Of a stretch of 48,474 nucleotides of DNA, positions 15,952 to 23,412 are shown piece after piece (positions within the stretch are counted from its first letter, which is position 1; every line of letters starts with the position of its first letter). The DNA lies in assembly GCA_034435675.1 (NCBI GenBank), contig DAOTWP010000268.1:1-48474 (forward strand), written 5' to 3'. Below the pieces are notes generated by a model. It was not told where the DNA came from and did no database searches. It saw only the letters and a program-made list of their open reading frames with translations. A program made the translations under genes and the position numbers. Source of the stretch: DAOTWP01 sp034435675 (GTDB lineage: Bacteria; Chloroflexota; Anaerolineae; Aggregatilineales; Phototrophicaceae).

Positions 15952-16848
15952 TCAGCTTTCGGGGGCGGGGTGGCTGCTGAGGTCGCTAACGCGCAGCACA
16001 TTGGCAACCTCACGCACGACTTCTACCGGGGTGTCCACTGCAATCAGACGGCGCAGCATCACGCGCAGGTGCTCGGCGGCGCCGCTGGTGAAGTAGCGGT
16101 GTGCAGCGGACTGCCCCTCTACGGACGACTGCGCCAGCGGCAGTTCCGCCAGCCCGGCGTCACTGTAACCCAGCACGCGCGCGGTCTGCCGGGCAATTGC
16201 CGGGCTGGGGTCAACCAGCGTCACATCTGCCCCGACAATCTGCTGCAAAAGGTCAGTCAAGAACGGGAAATGCGTGCAGCCCAGCACAATCTGATCTGCT
16301 CCGGCGTCCAGCAGCGGCTGAACAATCTGGCGGATAATCGCGCGGCTTTCGGGCTGATGCTGCGTGCCATGTTCGACAATCGTAACCAGGTCCGGCGCAA
16401 CCTGTGTCAGCACACGGCAGTCTCCAGCATACTGCGCCAGCACACGTTGATACAACGCCCCGGCTGCCGTCACCTGGGTGGACAGCACACCGATTACGCG
16501 GCTGCGACTGGCCGCAGCGGCAGGTTTGACTGCCGGTTCCATACCGATAAACGGAACCTGTGGGTAGCGGGCGCGCATTTGCAGCAGGCTGTTGGCACTG
16601 GCAGTATTACAGGCAATTACAATCACCGCTGCACCCTGGTCGAGCAGGAAACGGGTGATCGCGTCTACAAACGAGTGGATTTCTTCAGGGGCACGAGGAC
16701 CATACGGGAAATGCCCCTGATCGGCATAATACAGCGTGGGATGCTGTGGCAGCAGGCGATGCAGCTCGCGCAGGACGGACAGACCGCCGACCCCGGAGTC
16801 CATCACCCCGATGCTAACCGGCTGACTCGGCTGACCGTCCATTAACAT
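15952..16848 (-). CDS. murI: Glutamate racemase MurI
   Basis: Makes D-glutamate for peptidoglycan from L-glutamate. Both catalytic cysteines are visible, in VIVIACNTASANS and IVLGCTHFPFL, along with the N-terminal GVMDSGVGGLSVLREL. The open frame runs upstream to 16980, but the added residues are unlike MurI and lie inside the preceding gene. I use the ATG at 16848 (298 residues); the ATG two codons later (16842) is equally possible and neither has a strong ribosome binding site. The gene overlaps the end of the peptidase C26 gene by about 35 bases, indicating translational coupling. Confidence 0.93.
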   Translation of the reverse strand: MLMDGQPSQPVSIGVMDSGVGGLSVLRELHRLLPQHPTLYYADQGHFPYGPRAPEEIHSFVDAITRFLLDQGAAVIVIACNTASANSLLQMRARYPQVPFIGMEPAVKPAAAASRSRVIGVLSTQVTAAGALYQRVLAQYAGDCRVLTQVAPDLVTIVEHGTQHQPESRAIIRQIVQPLLDAGADQIVLGCTHFPFLTDLLQQIVGADVTLVDPSPAIARQTARVLGYSDAGLAELPLAQSSVEGQSAAHRYFTSGAAEHLRVMLRRLIAVDTPVEVVREVANVLRVSDLSSHPAPES

Positions 16849-17608
16849 GCATCTGCTGGCGTGCGGCATCAACAAACGCCGTAAATAAACGCCGTATCGC
16901 AGGATCATCGCCGTACAGGTCTTCAGGATGCCACTGCACACTGAGCACAAACTGCCTGTCGGGCAGTTCGGTTGCCTCAATCACACCATCCGGTGCATAA
17001 GCAGTCACCCGCATAGCAGGCGCGACCTGGCTGACGGACTGGTGGTGCAGGCTGTTCACCGCCAGCGTGGTGACGCCCGTAACCTGTGCCAAACGACTGG
17101 CAGGGTCAATACTAACCTCGTGGGACCGGGTGAAACGCGGCGTTTCATAGTCAGGAATGTCGTGGAGCAGCTTGGTGCTTACCGATGATGGAATATCCTG
17201 GAGCAGCTTGCCGCCCAGCGCCACGTTAATTAGCTGGTGTCCACGGCAAATTCCGAGCAGTGGACGGTCTTCATCAACAGCCCAGCGAACGAGCTGAAGT
17301 TCCGTCGCGTCCCGCGCATCGTCAACATATACGGTGGTTGGGTGCGGCGCTTCGCCGTACACTGCGGGATTAACATCGCCGCCGCCGGGCATCAGCACGC
17401 CGTCGAGCCGGTCATAAATAGCGCGCAGCACTTCGTCGGGCAGCCCGGCAGGCACCAGAACAGGCAAACCACCGTTATCGGCAATTGCGGCGACACACCC
17501 TGAATAGGAACGGAAATAGCGCCAGCCGCTTTTCGGATCAACATATGCCGCTGCGGTAATGCCAATCAGCGGCTTTGCCAATGGGTTCAAGTGATTACTC
17601 GCCAACAC
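16814..17608 (-). CDS. Gamma-glutamyl-gamma-aminobutyrate hydrolase family protein (peptidase C26)
   Basis: A class I glutamine-amidotransferase-fold hydrolase (PuuD-like) that cleaves gamma-glutamyl bonds. The nucleophile elbow GICRGHQ, the region GGGDVNPAVYGE, and the catalytic His-Glu in SVQWHPED are all present. Length is 264. The start is the GTG at 17608, whose G is shared with the TAG stop of rplS (TAGTG), a tight stop-start overlap. The polyamine-degradation role of PuuD is not supported by neighbours; lying between rplS and murI it might instead act on gamma-glutamyl peptides from cell-wall turnover (inference). Confidence 0.88.
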   Translation of the reverse strand: MLASNHLNPLAKPLIGITAAAYVDPKSGWRYFRSYSGCVAAIADNGGLPVLVPAGLPDEVLRAIYDRLDGVLMPGGGDVNPAVYGEAPHPTTVYVDDARDATELQLVRWAVDEDRPLLGICRGHQLINVALGGKLLQDIPSSVSTKLLHDIPDYETPRFTRSHEVSIDPASRLAQVTGVTTLAVNSLHHQSVSQVAPAMRVTAYAPDGVIEATELPDRQFVLSVQWHPEDLYGDDPAIRRLFTAFVDAARQQMHVNGRSAESAG

Positions 17609-17958
17609 TAGAACTTGCGTTCCTTCAGGCGGGCAGCTTTACCGCGCAGATCGCGCATGTAGTAGAGCTGTGCGCGGCGCACACGGGCGCGGCGGGTGAT
17701 TTCGATCTTTTCAATACGCGGGCTGCGCAGCAGGAAGGTACGTTCCACGCCTACGCCATGACTGGCGATCCGACGCACCGTGAAATTGGCTTCATTGCCG
17801 CCACCACGCAGACGAATGACCACGCCCTGGAAAATCTGAATACGCTCGCGATCACCTTCAACGATGCGCAGGTGGACTTTCACCGTATCGCCCGGCGCGA
17901 GTTCAGGAAAACCGCGATCTGTCGCGGCAAACACATTCATTAATTCGGTCTTGTTCAT
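17608..17958 (-). CDS. rplS: 50S ribosomal protein L19
   Basis: L19 sits at the 30S-50S interface. The sequence is clearly L19: PGDTVKVHLRIVEGDRERIQ, FQGVVIRLRGGG, FTVRRIASHGVGVERTF and the basic C-terminus RRARVRRAQLYYMRDLRGKA. 116 residues is typical. It leads an operon with peptidase C26 and murI rather than the common rpsP-rimM-trmD-rplS cluster. A near-consensus promoter lies at 18024-18053, and a hairpin followed by seven T lies between promoter and start, suggesting attenuation. Confidence 0.98.
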   Translation of the reverse strand: MNKTELMNVFAATDRGFPELAPGDTVKVHLRIVEGDRERIQIFQGVVIRLRGGGNEANFTVRRIASHGVGVERTFLLRSPRIEKIEITRRARVRRAQLYYMRDLRGKAARLKERKF

Positions 17959-17974
17959 GGTGGCTGTTCCTCAC

Positions 17975-17999
17975 TAAAAAAATACGCCCGCAGGCGTAT
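17975..17999 (-). terminator. Terminator-like hairpin in the rplS leader (possible attenuator)
   Basis: Read on the minus strand, ATACGCC and GGCGTAT form a perfect 7-bp stem with a four-base loop, followed at once by seven T. It lies about 18 bases after the expected transcript start and about 16 bases before the rplS ATG. This is the form of an intrinsic terminator inside a 5' leader. Confidence 0.7.
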
Positions 18000-18023
18000 G
18001 AATCGGCAGTCGAATGAGGGCGC

Positions 18024-18053
18024 ATTATAACATGGTCAGCAGAGGAGCGACAA
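18024..18053 (-). promoter_or_regulatory. Promoter of the rplS operon
   Basis: On the minus strand TTGTCG (18053-18048) and TATAAT (18029-18024) are separated by 18 bases. The predicted start near 18017 gives a leader of about 60 bases containing the hairpin. Confidence 0.8.
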
Positions 18054-18111
18054 GGGCGATGACGCGGGGGGACATGCTGCCAGCACATCCCCCAGCCGGG
18101 GGCACAGTGGA

Positions 18112-18975
18112 TCAGGGAATGACCAACTGCTGCCCGATAAAGATCACGTTGATATTGGTGATGCCGTTTGCTGCGGCAATTGCGTTCACGGTGACGCCAT
18201 AAATCAGCGAAATCTGGAACAGCGTCTCGCCCTGCTGCACGGTGTGGACACGCCCACCCACCGGCGCGGTCGTCGTGCTTCCGGGAATCGGCGTGGTTTG
18301 GGGGATCGACGTCGGCGGCGGCGTGACGCCGGTTGTGCCGCAGCCGGGAATCACGATTTGATCGCCAACGACAATCAGGTTAATATTAACGATACCATTA
18401 CGGGCGGCGATGTCAGCAATCGTCACACCATAGCGCAGCGAAATACGGAACAGATTCTCGCCCACCTGAACCTCATGCACGCAGTCCGTGCCCGGCAGCA
18501 GCGGCGCGGCAGTAGTGCTGGTCGCAAAGGGCGCGACCGTGTTTGCAATGGGAGGACCGGATAACGTGGGTTGTTCTGTCACACCCCCGGTCAGCGCGTT
18601 CTGGGTAGCGGTCTGGTTGGCGGCTTCGGTTTGCGTAGCTTCGAGCCGGATGGCGGTTGCCGTCAGCAGCAGCGGGTCAATCTCTTCACCCTGCGCAACA
18701 CGCGGCGCAGGTGTTTCAATGGACGGCGTTTCACTGGGCAGCAGCGCGACCTCGGAGTCCGGTACAGCCGCTTGCCCAAAGCTGGCATCTGCCGCGCGAG
18801 GCGCCACTGCAGGGGTCAGCGTCGCTGCCTGCGGTGCCTGTGCCGAAGGTAGTTCGGCGGGCAACTCACGCGAGACGCCTTGCGAAAGCGCGGCGCTTCC
18901 TGCCTGCTGGAAACACCCTGCCAGCACCAGCGCCAGACAGCCTGTTAACAGAAGTGCCCTCGTCTGTCGCACCAT
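18112..18975 (-). CDS. Lipoprotein with two LysM domains
   Basis: A secreted, lipid-anchored protein: residues 1-20 are a signal peptide ending in the lipobox LAGC, so Cys is the acylated residue. A long Ala/Thr/Pro-rich linker (to about residue 175) is followed by two LysM peptidoglycan-binding domains, VQVGENLFRISLRYGVTIAD and VQQGETLFQISLIYGVTVNA, separated by a Thr/Pro linker (TPPPTSIPQTTPIPGS). No catalytic domain is present, so it probably tethers or spaces envelope components. ATG 18975 is supported by GGGGAGG; an in-frame upstream extension lacks a signal peptide. It has its own promoter at 19026-19055. Confidence 0.88.
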   Translation of the reverse strand: MVRQTRALLLTGCLALVLAGCFQQAGSAALSQGVSRELPAELPSAQAPQAATLTPAVAPRAADASFGQAAVPDSEVALLPSETPSIETPAPRVAQGEEIDPLLLTATAIRLEATQTEAANQTATQNALTGGVTEQPTLSGPPIANTVAPFATSTTAAPLLPGTDCVHEVQVGENLFRISLRYGVTIADIAARNGIVNINLIVVGDQIVIPGCGTTGVTPPPTSIPQTTPIPGSTTTAPVGGRVHTVQQGETLFQISLIYGVTVNAIAAANGITNINVIFIGQQLVIP

Positions 18976-19025
18976 GTTTGTTCCATCCTCCCCATTTGCC
19001 GGGATCGTCCGCAACCTTTGTTTAG

Positions 19026-19055
19026 ATTATAGCGGATTCGCGCGCCTGAGGACAA
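19026..19055 (-). promoter_or_regulatory. Promoter of the LysM lipoprotein gene
   Basis: On the minus strand TTGTCC (19055-19050) and TATAAT (19031-19026) have an 18-base spacer, about 50 bases before the start codon. Confidence 0.75.
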
Positions 19056-19189
19056 ATGGCGGCAGCACCCAACCCAGTAGCCCGACGATTCGCCTACCGG
19101 CTCCAACTGGCTTAGCGTCTTTCCATAACCCCGGACAAGGGAATGACTCCCCTTATTCCGAAAGACTGCTACACGGAATGGTTAATTTC

Positions 19190-20281
19190 TTAGCTCACCG
19201 GCAGCGCAACTCGCACCACAGTACCTTCTCCATAGGCACTGTGCATTTCAAACTGCCCCTGATACACCTCTACCAAGCGCCGTGCAATGGTCAGCCCCAG
19301 CCCAATACCCTGCTGTTCATAGAGCCAGCGTTCAAACTGCATGTAGGCGCCAATAGATGCCAATTGGTCCGGTTTCATGCCACGCCCGCGATCTTCGATA
19401 GACAGCGTGTACAACCCATTTTCCAGACTGCTATTAACGCTGACTGCCTGCCCGCGTGTGGAAAACTTGAAGGCGTTATCAACCAGTTCGGACACAATTT
19501 TGCGCAGATCATCCTCGTTGATACGCAAATGTGGCACATCGCTGATACCCAGATACAGGTCGGCGTCGCGCTGGTAAGCATGCGCAATCTGCATAATCTG
19601 CACTTCCAGCCACAAGCGGGGCATATCGGCACAGCTCTGCGGATTCACAGCGTACTCATGCGAACGTACCATCGTTTCGACACGGGCATAGGCGACGTAA
19701 TTCTCCACAAGGCGGTACAACCGCTGGGCGGCTTCGTTGATGTGCCGTGACCAATCCACGACCATTTCCGGGTTGACCGTCCAACTGTCGGTAATCAATA
19801 AATCCGAAAACCCGATAATTGTATTCAGCGGAGTGCGCAGCTCATGCGGCAGCGAGGTTATGATCTGCTGGCGCAAGGCAGCCAGTTTTTCGTCCGCCCT
19901 GCGTTCTTCATCTTCTTTACGTTTCAAGCGCGCATGGATTGCAGAAAGCAATTCCAGTGTTTTGAAGGGCTTGGTGAGATAGTCGTCCGCGCCGGATGCC
20001 ATGCCGCGCCGGACATCATTGCGATCTGTTTTGGCAGTAAGGAAAATAAACGGAATGGTTGCTGTCTGCTGATCCCCGCGCAGAATATCCAGCACCTGAT
20101 ACCCGTTGAGTTCTGGCATCATAATATCGCAGATAATCAGATCCGGCTGATATTCGCGGGCAACCTTTACACCGACTGCACCGTTTTCGGCTTCCTCTGT
20201 CTCAAACCCCTCAAAACGCAGCATTTCAAGGATGTCTTTTCGCAGCGCATGAGCATCTTCGATGACCAGTATCTTCTTCAT
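19190..20281 (-). CDS. Hybrid response regulator-histidine kinase (REC-HisKA-HATPase)
   Basis: The N-terminal receiver domain has the acidic pair in VIEDA, phospho-acceptor D52 in LIICDIMMPELNG and the conserved Lys104 in DYLTKPF. A short coiled linker (KRKEDEERRADEK) leads to HisKA with His146 in SLPHELRTPLNTIIG, then a HATPase with LVDNAFKFS, EDRGRGM and GIGLGLTIAR. There is no membrane segment and no DNA-binding output, so it is a soluble kinase whose activity is probably set by phosphorylation of its own receiver, as in phosphorelay intermediates. 363 residues. AGGAAA lies nine bases before the ATG. Confidence 0.93.
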   Translation of the reverse strand: MKKILVIEDAHALRKDILEMLRFEGFETEEAENGAVGVKVAREYQPDLIICDIMMPELNGYQVLDILRGDQQTATIPFIFLTAKTDRNDVRRGMASGADDYLTKPFKTLELLSAIHARLKRKEDEERRADEKLAALRQQIITSLPHELRTPLNTIIGFSDLLITDSWTVNPEMVVDWSRHINEAAQRLYRLVENYVAYARVETMVRSHEYAVNPQSCADMPRLWLEVQIMQIAHAYQRDADLYLGISDVPHLRINEDDLRKIVSELVDNAFKFSTRGQAVSVNSSLENGLYTLSIEDRGRGMKPDQLASIGAYMQFERWLYEQQGIGLGLTIARRLVEVYQGQFEMHSAYGEGTVVRVALPVS

Positions 20282-20555
20282 AGGCGTAATTTCCTGGCAA
20301 GCTGTTGTGTAGCGTGTTCATGCGCTGTGTGCGATGCTACAAGCATCAGCAAGGTATTTCGCCGGGTGCCTAACCTTAATTCCCCATTAGTGCACATGCT
20401 TTACCTACCTGCCATTGCAGCAACGCAGACAACATTTACTCAATTGATTGACCACTTTACCGAATGTATTGTGTCTTAAGATCATCATAAGGCACATTAT
20501 GTGCAGCGTCAATTCAGGCTGCACAAGCCTGCGTTAATTAACAGGCATTCACCGG
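20282..20555. other. Intergenic region upstream of the REC-kinase and downstream of uppP
   Basis: 274 bases without a supported gene. It contains a 13-base palindrome GCACATTATGTGC (20492-20504), a possible protein-binding site, and near 20532-20551 a short inverted repeat GCCTG...CAGGC around TTAATTAA, weakly terminator-like for one side. No convincing -35/-10 pair was found. Confidence 0.5.
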
Positions 20556-21371
20556 CTATGCAAACAGCCCGGCGGCTGCCAGCACCAGAATCAACACGCC
20601 GGCAGCAATACGATAAATGCCAAAAGAGACAAACGTATTGCGCTGGACAAAACGCAGCAGCCATGCAATCGCCATCCACGCGACAACGAACGACACCGCC
20701 GCGCCCAGCAGCAGCGCGCCGAGATCTTCCGAACTCAACGTATCCAGCGAACGCACGAGATCATACAGGGTTGCCGCACCGAGTGTAGGAATGGCGAGGT
20801 AAAACGAAAATTCGGTGGCTGCCCGGCGATTCAGCCCGGTCAGCAGACCGCCAACAATCGTCGCTCCGGAGCGCGAAACACCGGGAATTAGCGCACTGAC
20901 CTGCGCCAGACCGATCAGCAGCGCCTGCCGCAGCGTAATCGCCGTGACTTCAGTGACGGTTGATGCCGCTGGCTGAGGGCGACGCTCTACCAGCAGGAAA
21001 ATCACGCCGCCAACAATCAGCGCCAGCGCGACCACCACCGGGTTAAACAGCACTGCCTTGATCCAGTCCGAAAGCAGCACACCAATTGCGGCAGCCGGGA
21101 TGAACGCGATCAATATCGCCAGCCAGAAATGCTGAATGCTGGTATCCCGCGCCACCCCGCGCATCTGCCGCCAGATGTCCACGCGGTAGAAGCCGATCAC
21201 GGCGAAGACCGCGCCAATCTGGATGAAAATCTCGAAGGTTCCACCCAGCGCCTGCCCAAAATTGAGCAAATCCGCCGCGACAATCAGATGCCCGGTTGAA
21301 GAAATCGGCAAAAACTCCGTCACGCCTTCAACAATGCCGAGAATGATGATCTTCCACCACTCGATGAGCAT
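20556..21371 (-). CDS. uppP: Undecaprenyl-diphosphatase UppP (BacA family)
   Basis: Recycles undecaprenyl pyrophosphate to the monophosphate carrier used for peptidoglycan; overproduction gives bacitracin resistance in other bacteria. A polytopic protein of 271 residues with both family signatures: EGVTEFLPISSTGHLI near the N-terminus and LIPGVSRSGATIVGGL in the middle. AGGGGA precedes the ATG. It lies 30 bases after crcB on the same strand and may be co-transcribed with it. Cell-wall genes murI and rodA are in the same window but not in this operon. Confidence 0.95.
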   Translation of the reverse strand: MLIEWWKIIILGIVEGVTEFLPISSTGHLIVAADLLNFGQALGGTFEIFIQIGAVFAVIGFYRVDIWRQMRGVARDTSIQHFWLAILIAFIPAAAIGVLLSDWIKAVLFNPVVVALALIVGGVIFLLVERRPQPAASTVTEVTAITLRQALLIGLAQVSALIPGVSRSGATIVGGLLTGLNRRAATEFSFYLAIPTLGAATLYDLVRSLDTLSSEDLGALLLGAAVSFVVAWMAIAWLLRFVQRNTFVSFGIYRIAAGVLILVLAAAGLFA

Positions 21372-21401
21372 AATTCCCCTTTTCTGGTCACACCGCCCAC
21401 A

Positions 21402-21794
21402 TCAAGCGGTCCACCACTGCGTCCCCAGCCAAACGCCCAGCAGCACAGCGATCAGGCATAACCCATTCGTCAGCAGAATATTGCCTACCCCACTCCACAA
21501 CCCTTGCTGAAGCAGGGCAACACTTTCTGTCGCATACGTTGAAAACGTCGTGTACGCCCCGAAGAAACCAGTTGCCACAACCAAGCGTACTTCCTGTGCG
21601 AGATTAACCTGATGCGATACCCAGACGACAAACAACGCCAGCAAAAACGAGCCGGTCACATTGACAAACAACGTGCCCACCGGAAACTGACTGTCGAAGT
21701 TTTCGGCAAAACGCACCGCCAACCAGCCTGAAAGCAGGTAGCGCGTGATTGCCCCTAAAAACCCACCGATACCAACTGCCAGCAACCCTGTCAT
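21402..21794 (-). CDS. crcB: Fluoride exporter CrcB (Fluc channel)
   Basis: A dual-topology fluoride channel of four membrane helices. Family motifs are clear: GGFLGAITRYLLSGW, the pore Asn in FVNVTGSFLLALF, and GFFGAYTTFSTYATE with the conserved Phe/Thr track. Length 130 is normal and only one copy is seen here, so a homodimer is likely. Many crcB genes are preceded by a fluoride riboswitch; I looked in 21795-21925 and did not find one that I can support. A GGAG lies about 11 bases before the ATG. Confidence 0.95.
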   Translation of the reverse strand: MTGLLAVGIGGFLGAITRYLLSGWLAVRFAENFDSQFPVGTLFVNVTGSFLLALFVVWVSHQVNLAQEVRLVVATGFFGAYTTFSTYATESVALLQQGLWSGVGNILLTNGLCLIAVLLGVWLGTQWWTA

Positions 21795-21976
21795 TGTACC
21801 CGTGACTCCTGCTGACGCCTAATCATCGGGGGCATATTTTAGGAGGCAGTTCCGCTTCAGACCAGCGCCAACAATCCGTCCTGGCAGCACAAAGTGCCAC
21901 AGCCACACTTTACAGAGCGCGCGCCTTGATCCAGGATTATGCTTCGCACTGCATATCCCGATCCGAAAGGCTGCCT

Positions 21977-23335
21977 GTGTCCGGTTATCTGCAACTGCTG
22001 CGCGCGAATCCTGGCTATACCCTTTTGTGGCTGGCGCAGGTGATCAGCCTGCTAGGTGACTGGTTCAGCACCATTGTCCTCGCTACCCTTGTGCGGCAGT
22101 ACACGATGGGCAGCGGCATGGAAGGGCTGGCGATCAGCGGGTTATTCCTGGCGCAGATGCTGCCGCCGCTGTTGTTCAGCCCGCTTGCCGGGGTGCTGGT
22201 GGATCGCTTTGACCGCAAGCTGCTGCTGGTGGGCAGCAATGTGCTGCGCGCCGGCGTCGTCGCAGGGCTGCTGCTGGTAACCACCCCGCAGGCTTTGTGG
22301 CTGATTTACGGGCTGCGCATCGTGCAGTTCAGCCTGTCCGCTGTCTTCGAGCCAGGGCAGTCCGCACTGATTCCGGCACTCGTGCCGCGCGAGGCGCTGG
22401 TACAAGCCAATACGCTGGTCAGTATCACATGGTCGGTGATGCTGGCGCTGGGAGCACTGGTTGGCGGTGTGGTCAGCACACTGTTCGGCGCACAAATCGC
22501 CATCGTGATCGACGCGCTGACGTTCCTGATCGCCGCCGGGCTGATTGTAGGCATCCAGGTACCTGCACTGAAGACAAGCCCAGGCGCCGCAACAGCACCC
22601 CACAGCAGCGGGCACGGGTTTCGCGCAGGACTGCGCTATGTAGGCGAAAATCGCAGCATTCTGCCCGTGCTGCTGGTCAAATTCGGCGGCAGTCTGGGCA
22701 ATGTGGACACGCTGATCACGTTCTACGGCACGCAGCTCTTTGTGCTCGGCACAGGTGGAGAATTGTCGCTGGGGCTGCTCTATAGTGTCTTCGGGCTGGG
22801 CGCCCTGGTTGGACCACTGCTGTTCAACCGCTTTCATGATGGTTCTGTTGCAGCGCTGCGGCGTGTCATTACGGCAGGCTTCGCGCTGATTCTGGTCGGC
22901 TGGCTGGTGTTCGGTGCGGCGGGCACACTCGTCGTCGCAGGGCTGGCAATGCTGCTGCGCGCGATGGGCAGTTCGATTAACTGGGTCTACAGCACCACCA
23001 TCATCCAGAAAAGTGTTCCTGATCATTTTCTGGGGCGCGTCTTTTCGCTGGATATGGCTGGGTTTTACTTCGCGTCTGTGCTCAGCACCATCGTTCACGG
23101 CGCACTGATTGATATTCTGGGCCATGCCGCCCGCAGTGCGGGCAGCGCCGGGCTGCTGATACTTGCTCCGGCTTACCTGAACGCGCTTGCAGAGGATGGC
23201 GCGAACGCGGGCATACGGGCAATCGTGTTTAGCACGGCGGTCGTCAGCCTGCTGCCGCTGGCGCTGTGGAGTACGATTACTTTGCGGGCATGGAGACACG
23301 GCACCGCGCAGCCCCGCCATGCCGAACAGCAATAG
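21977..23335 (+). CDS. Major facilitator superfamily transporter
   Basis: A 12-helix MFS transporter of the MFS_3/EntS-like efflux type. Seen: an N-terminal helix with VISLLGDWFSTIVLATL, the loop-2/3 signature PLAGVLVDRFDRKLLL, and charged residues typical of drug or metabolite exporters; the C-terminal half includes SSINWVYSTTIIQKSVPDHF. The substrate cannot be told. The open frame begins at a TTG 51 bases upstream, but GTG 21977 has AAAGG six bases before it, giving 453 residues. It is divergent from crcB and followed by an acyl-CoA synthetase with its own -10 box. Confidence 0.85.
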   Translation: MSGYLQLLRANPGYTLLWLAQVISLLGDWFSTIVLATLVRQYTMGSGMEGLAISGLFLAQMLPPLLFSPLAGVLVDRFDRKLLLVGSNVLRAGVVAGLLLVTTPQALWLIYGLRIVQFSLSAVFEPGQSALIPALVPREALVQANTLVSITWSVMLALGALVGGVVSTLFGAQIAIVIDALTFLIAAGLIVGIQVPALKTSPGAATAPHSSGHGFRAGLRYVGENRSILPVLLVKFGGSLGNVDTLITFYGTQLFVLGTGGELSLGLLYSVFGLGALVGPLLFNRFHDGSVAALRRVITAGFALILVGWLVFGAAGTLVVAGLAMLLRAMGSSINWVYSTTIIQKSVPDHFLGRVFSLDMAGFYFASVLSTIVHGALIDILGHAARSAGSAGLLILAPAYLNALAEDGANAGIRAIVFSTAVVSLLPLALWSTITLRAWRHGTAQPRHAEQQ

Positions 23336-23358
23336 CGTGCAAGCAGGCGTTGTCACGC

Positions 23359-23364
23359 TATAAT
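23359..23364 (+). promoter_or_regulatory. -10 box upstream of the acyl-CoA synthetase gene
   Basis: A perfect TATAAT 49 bases before the start. No clear -35 box is found at the correct spacing. Confidence 0.4.
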
Positions 23365-23412
23365 TTGTCGCATACGAACTAGTGCCACCGCTGAACTTAT
23401 CGAGGTATGCTC

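Noticed and set aside
18488..19750. 420-codon plus-strand frame across the LysM gene, its promoter and the kinase gene
   Set aside because: It crosses two minus-strand genes and their intergenic promoter, and has no recognisable domain.
21795..21925. Possible fluoride riboswitch upstream of crcB
   Set aside because: The expected conserved GGCGATGG-type start and pseudoknot partners were not found; only a vague GATG-containing hairpin is present. A covariance-model search with the crcB RNA family would decide.
22142..23356. 404-codon minus-strand frame antisense to the MFS transporter
   Set aside because: Rich in Gln/Arg/His/Cys with no domain, while the sense strand is a clear MFS protein.
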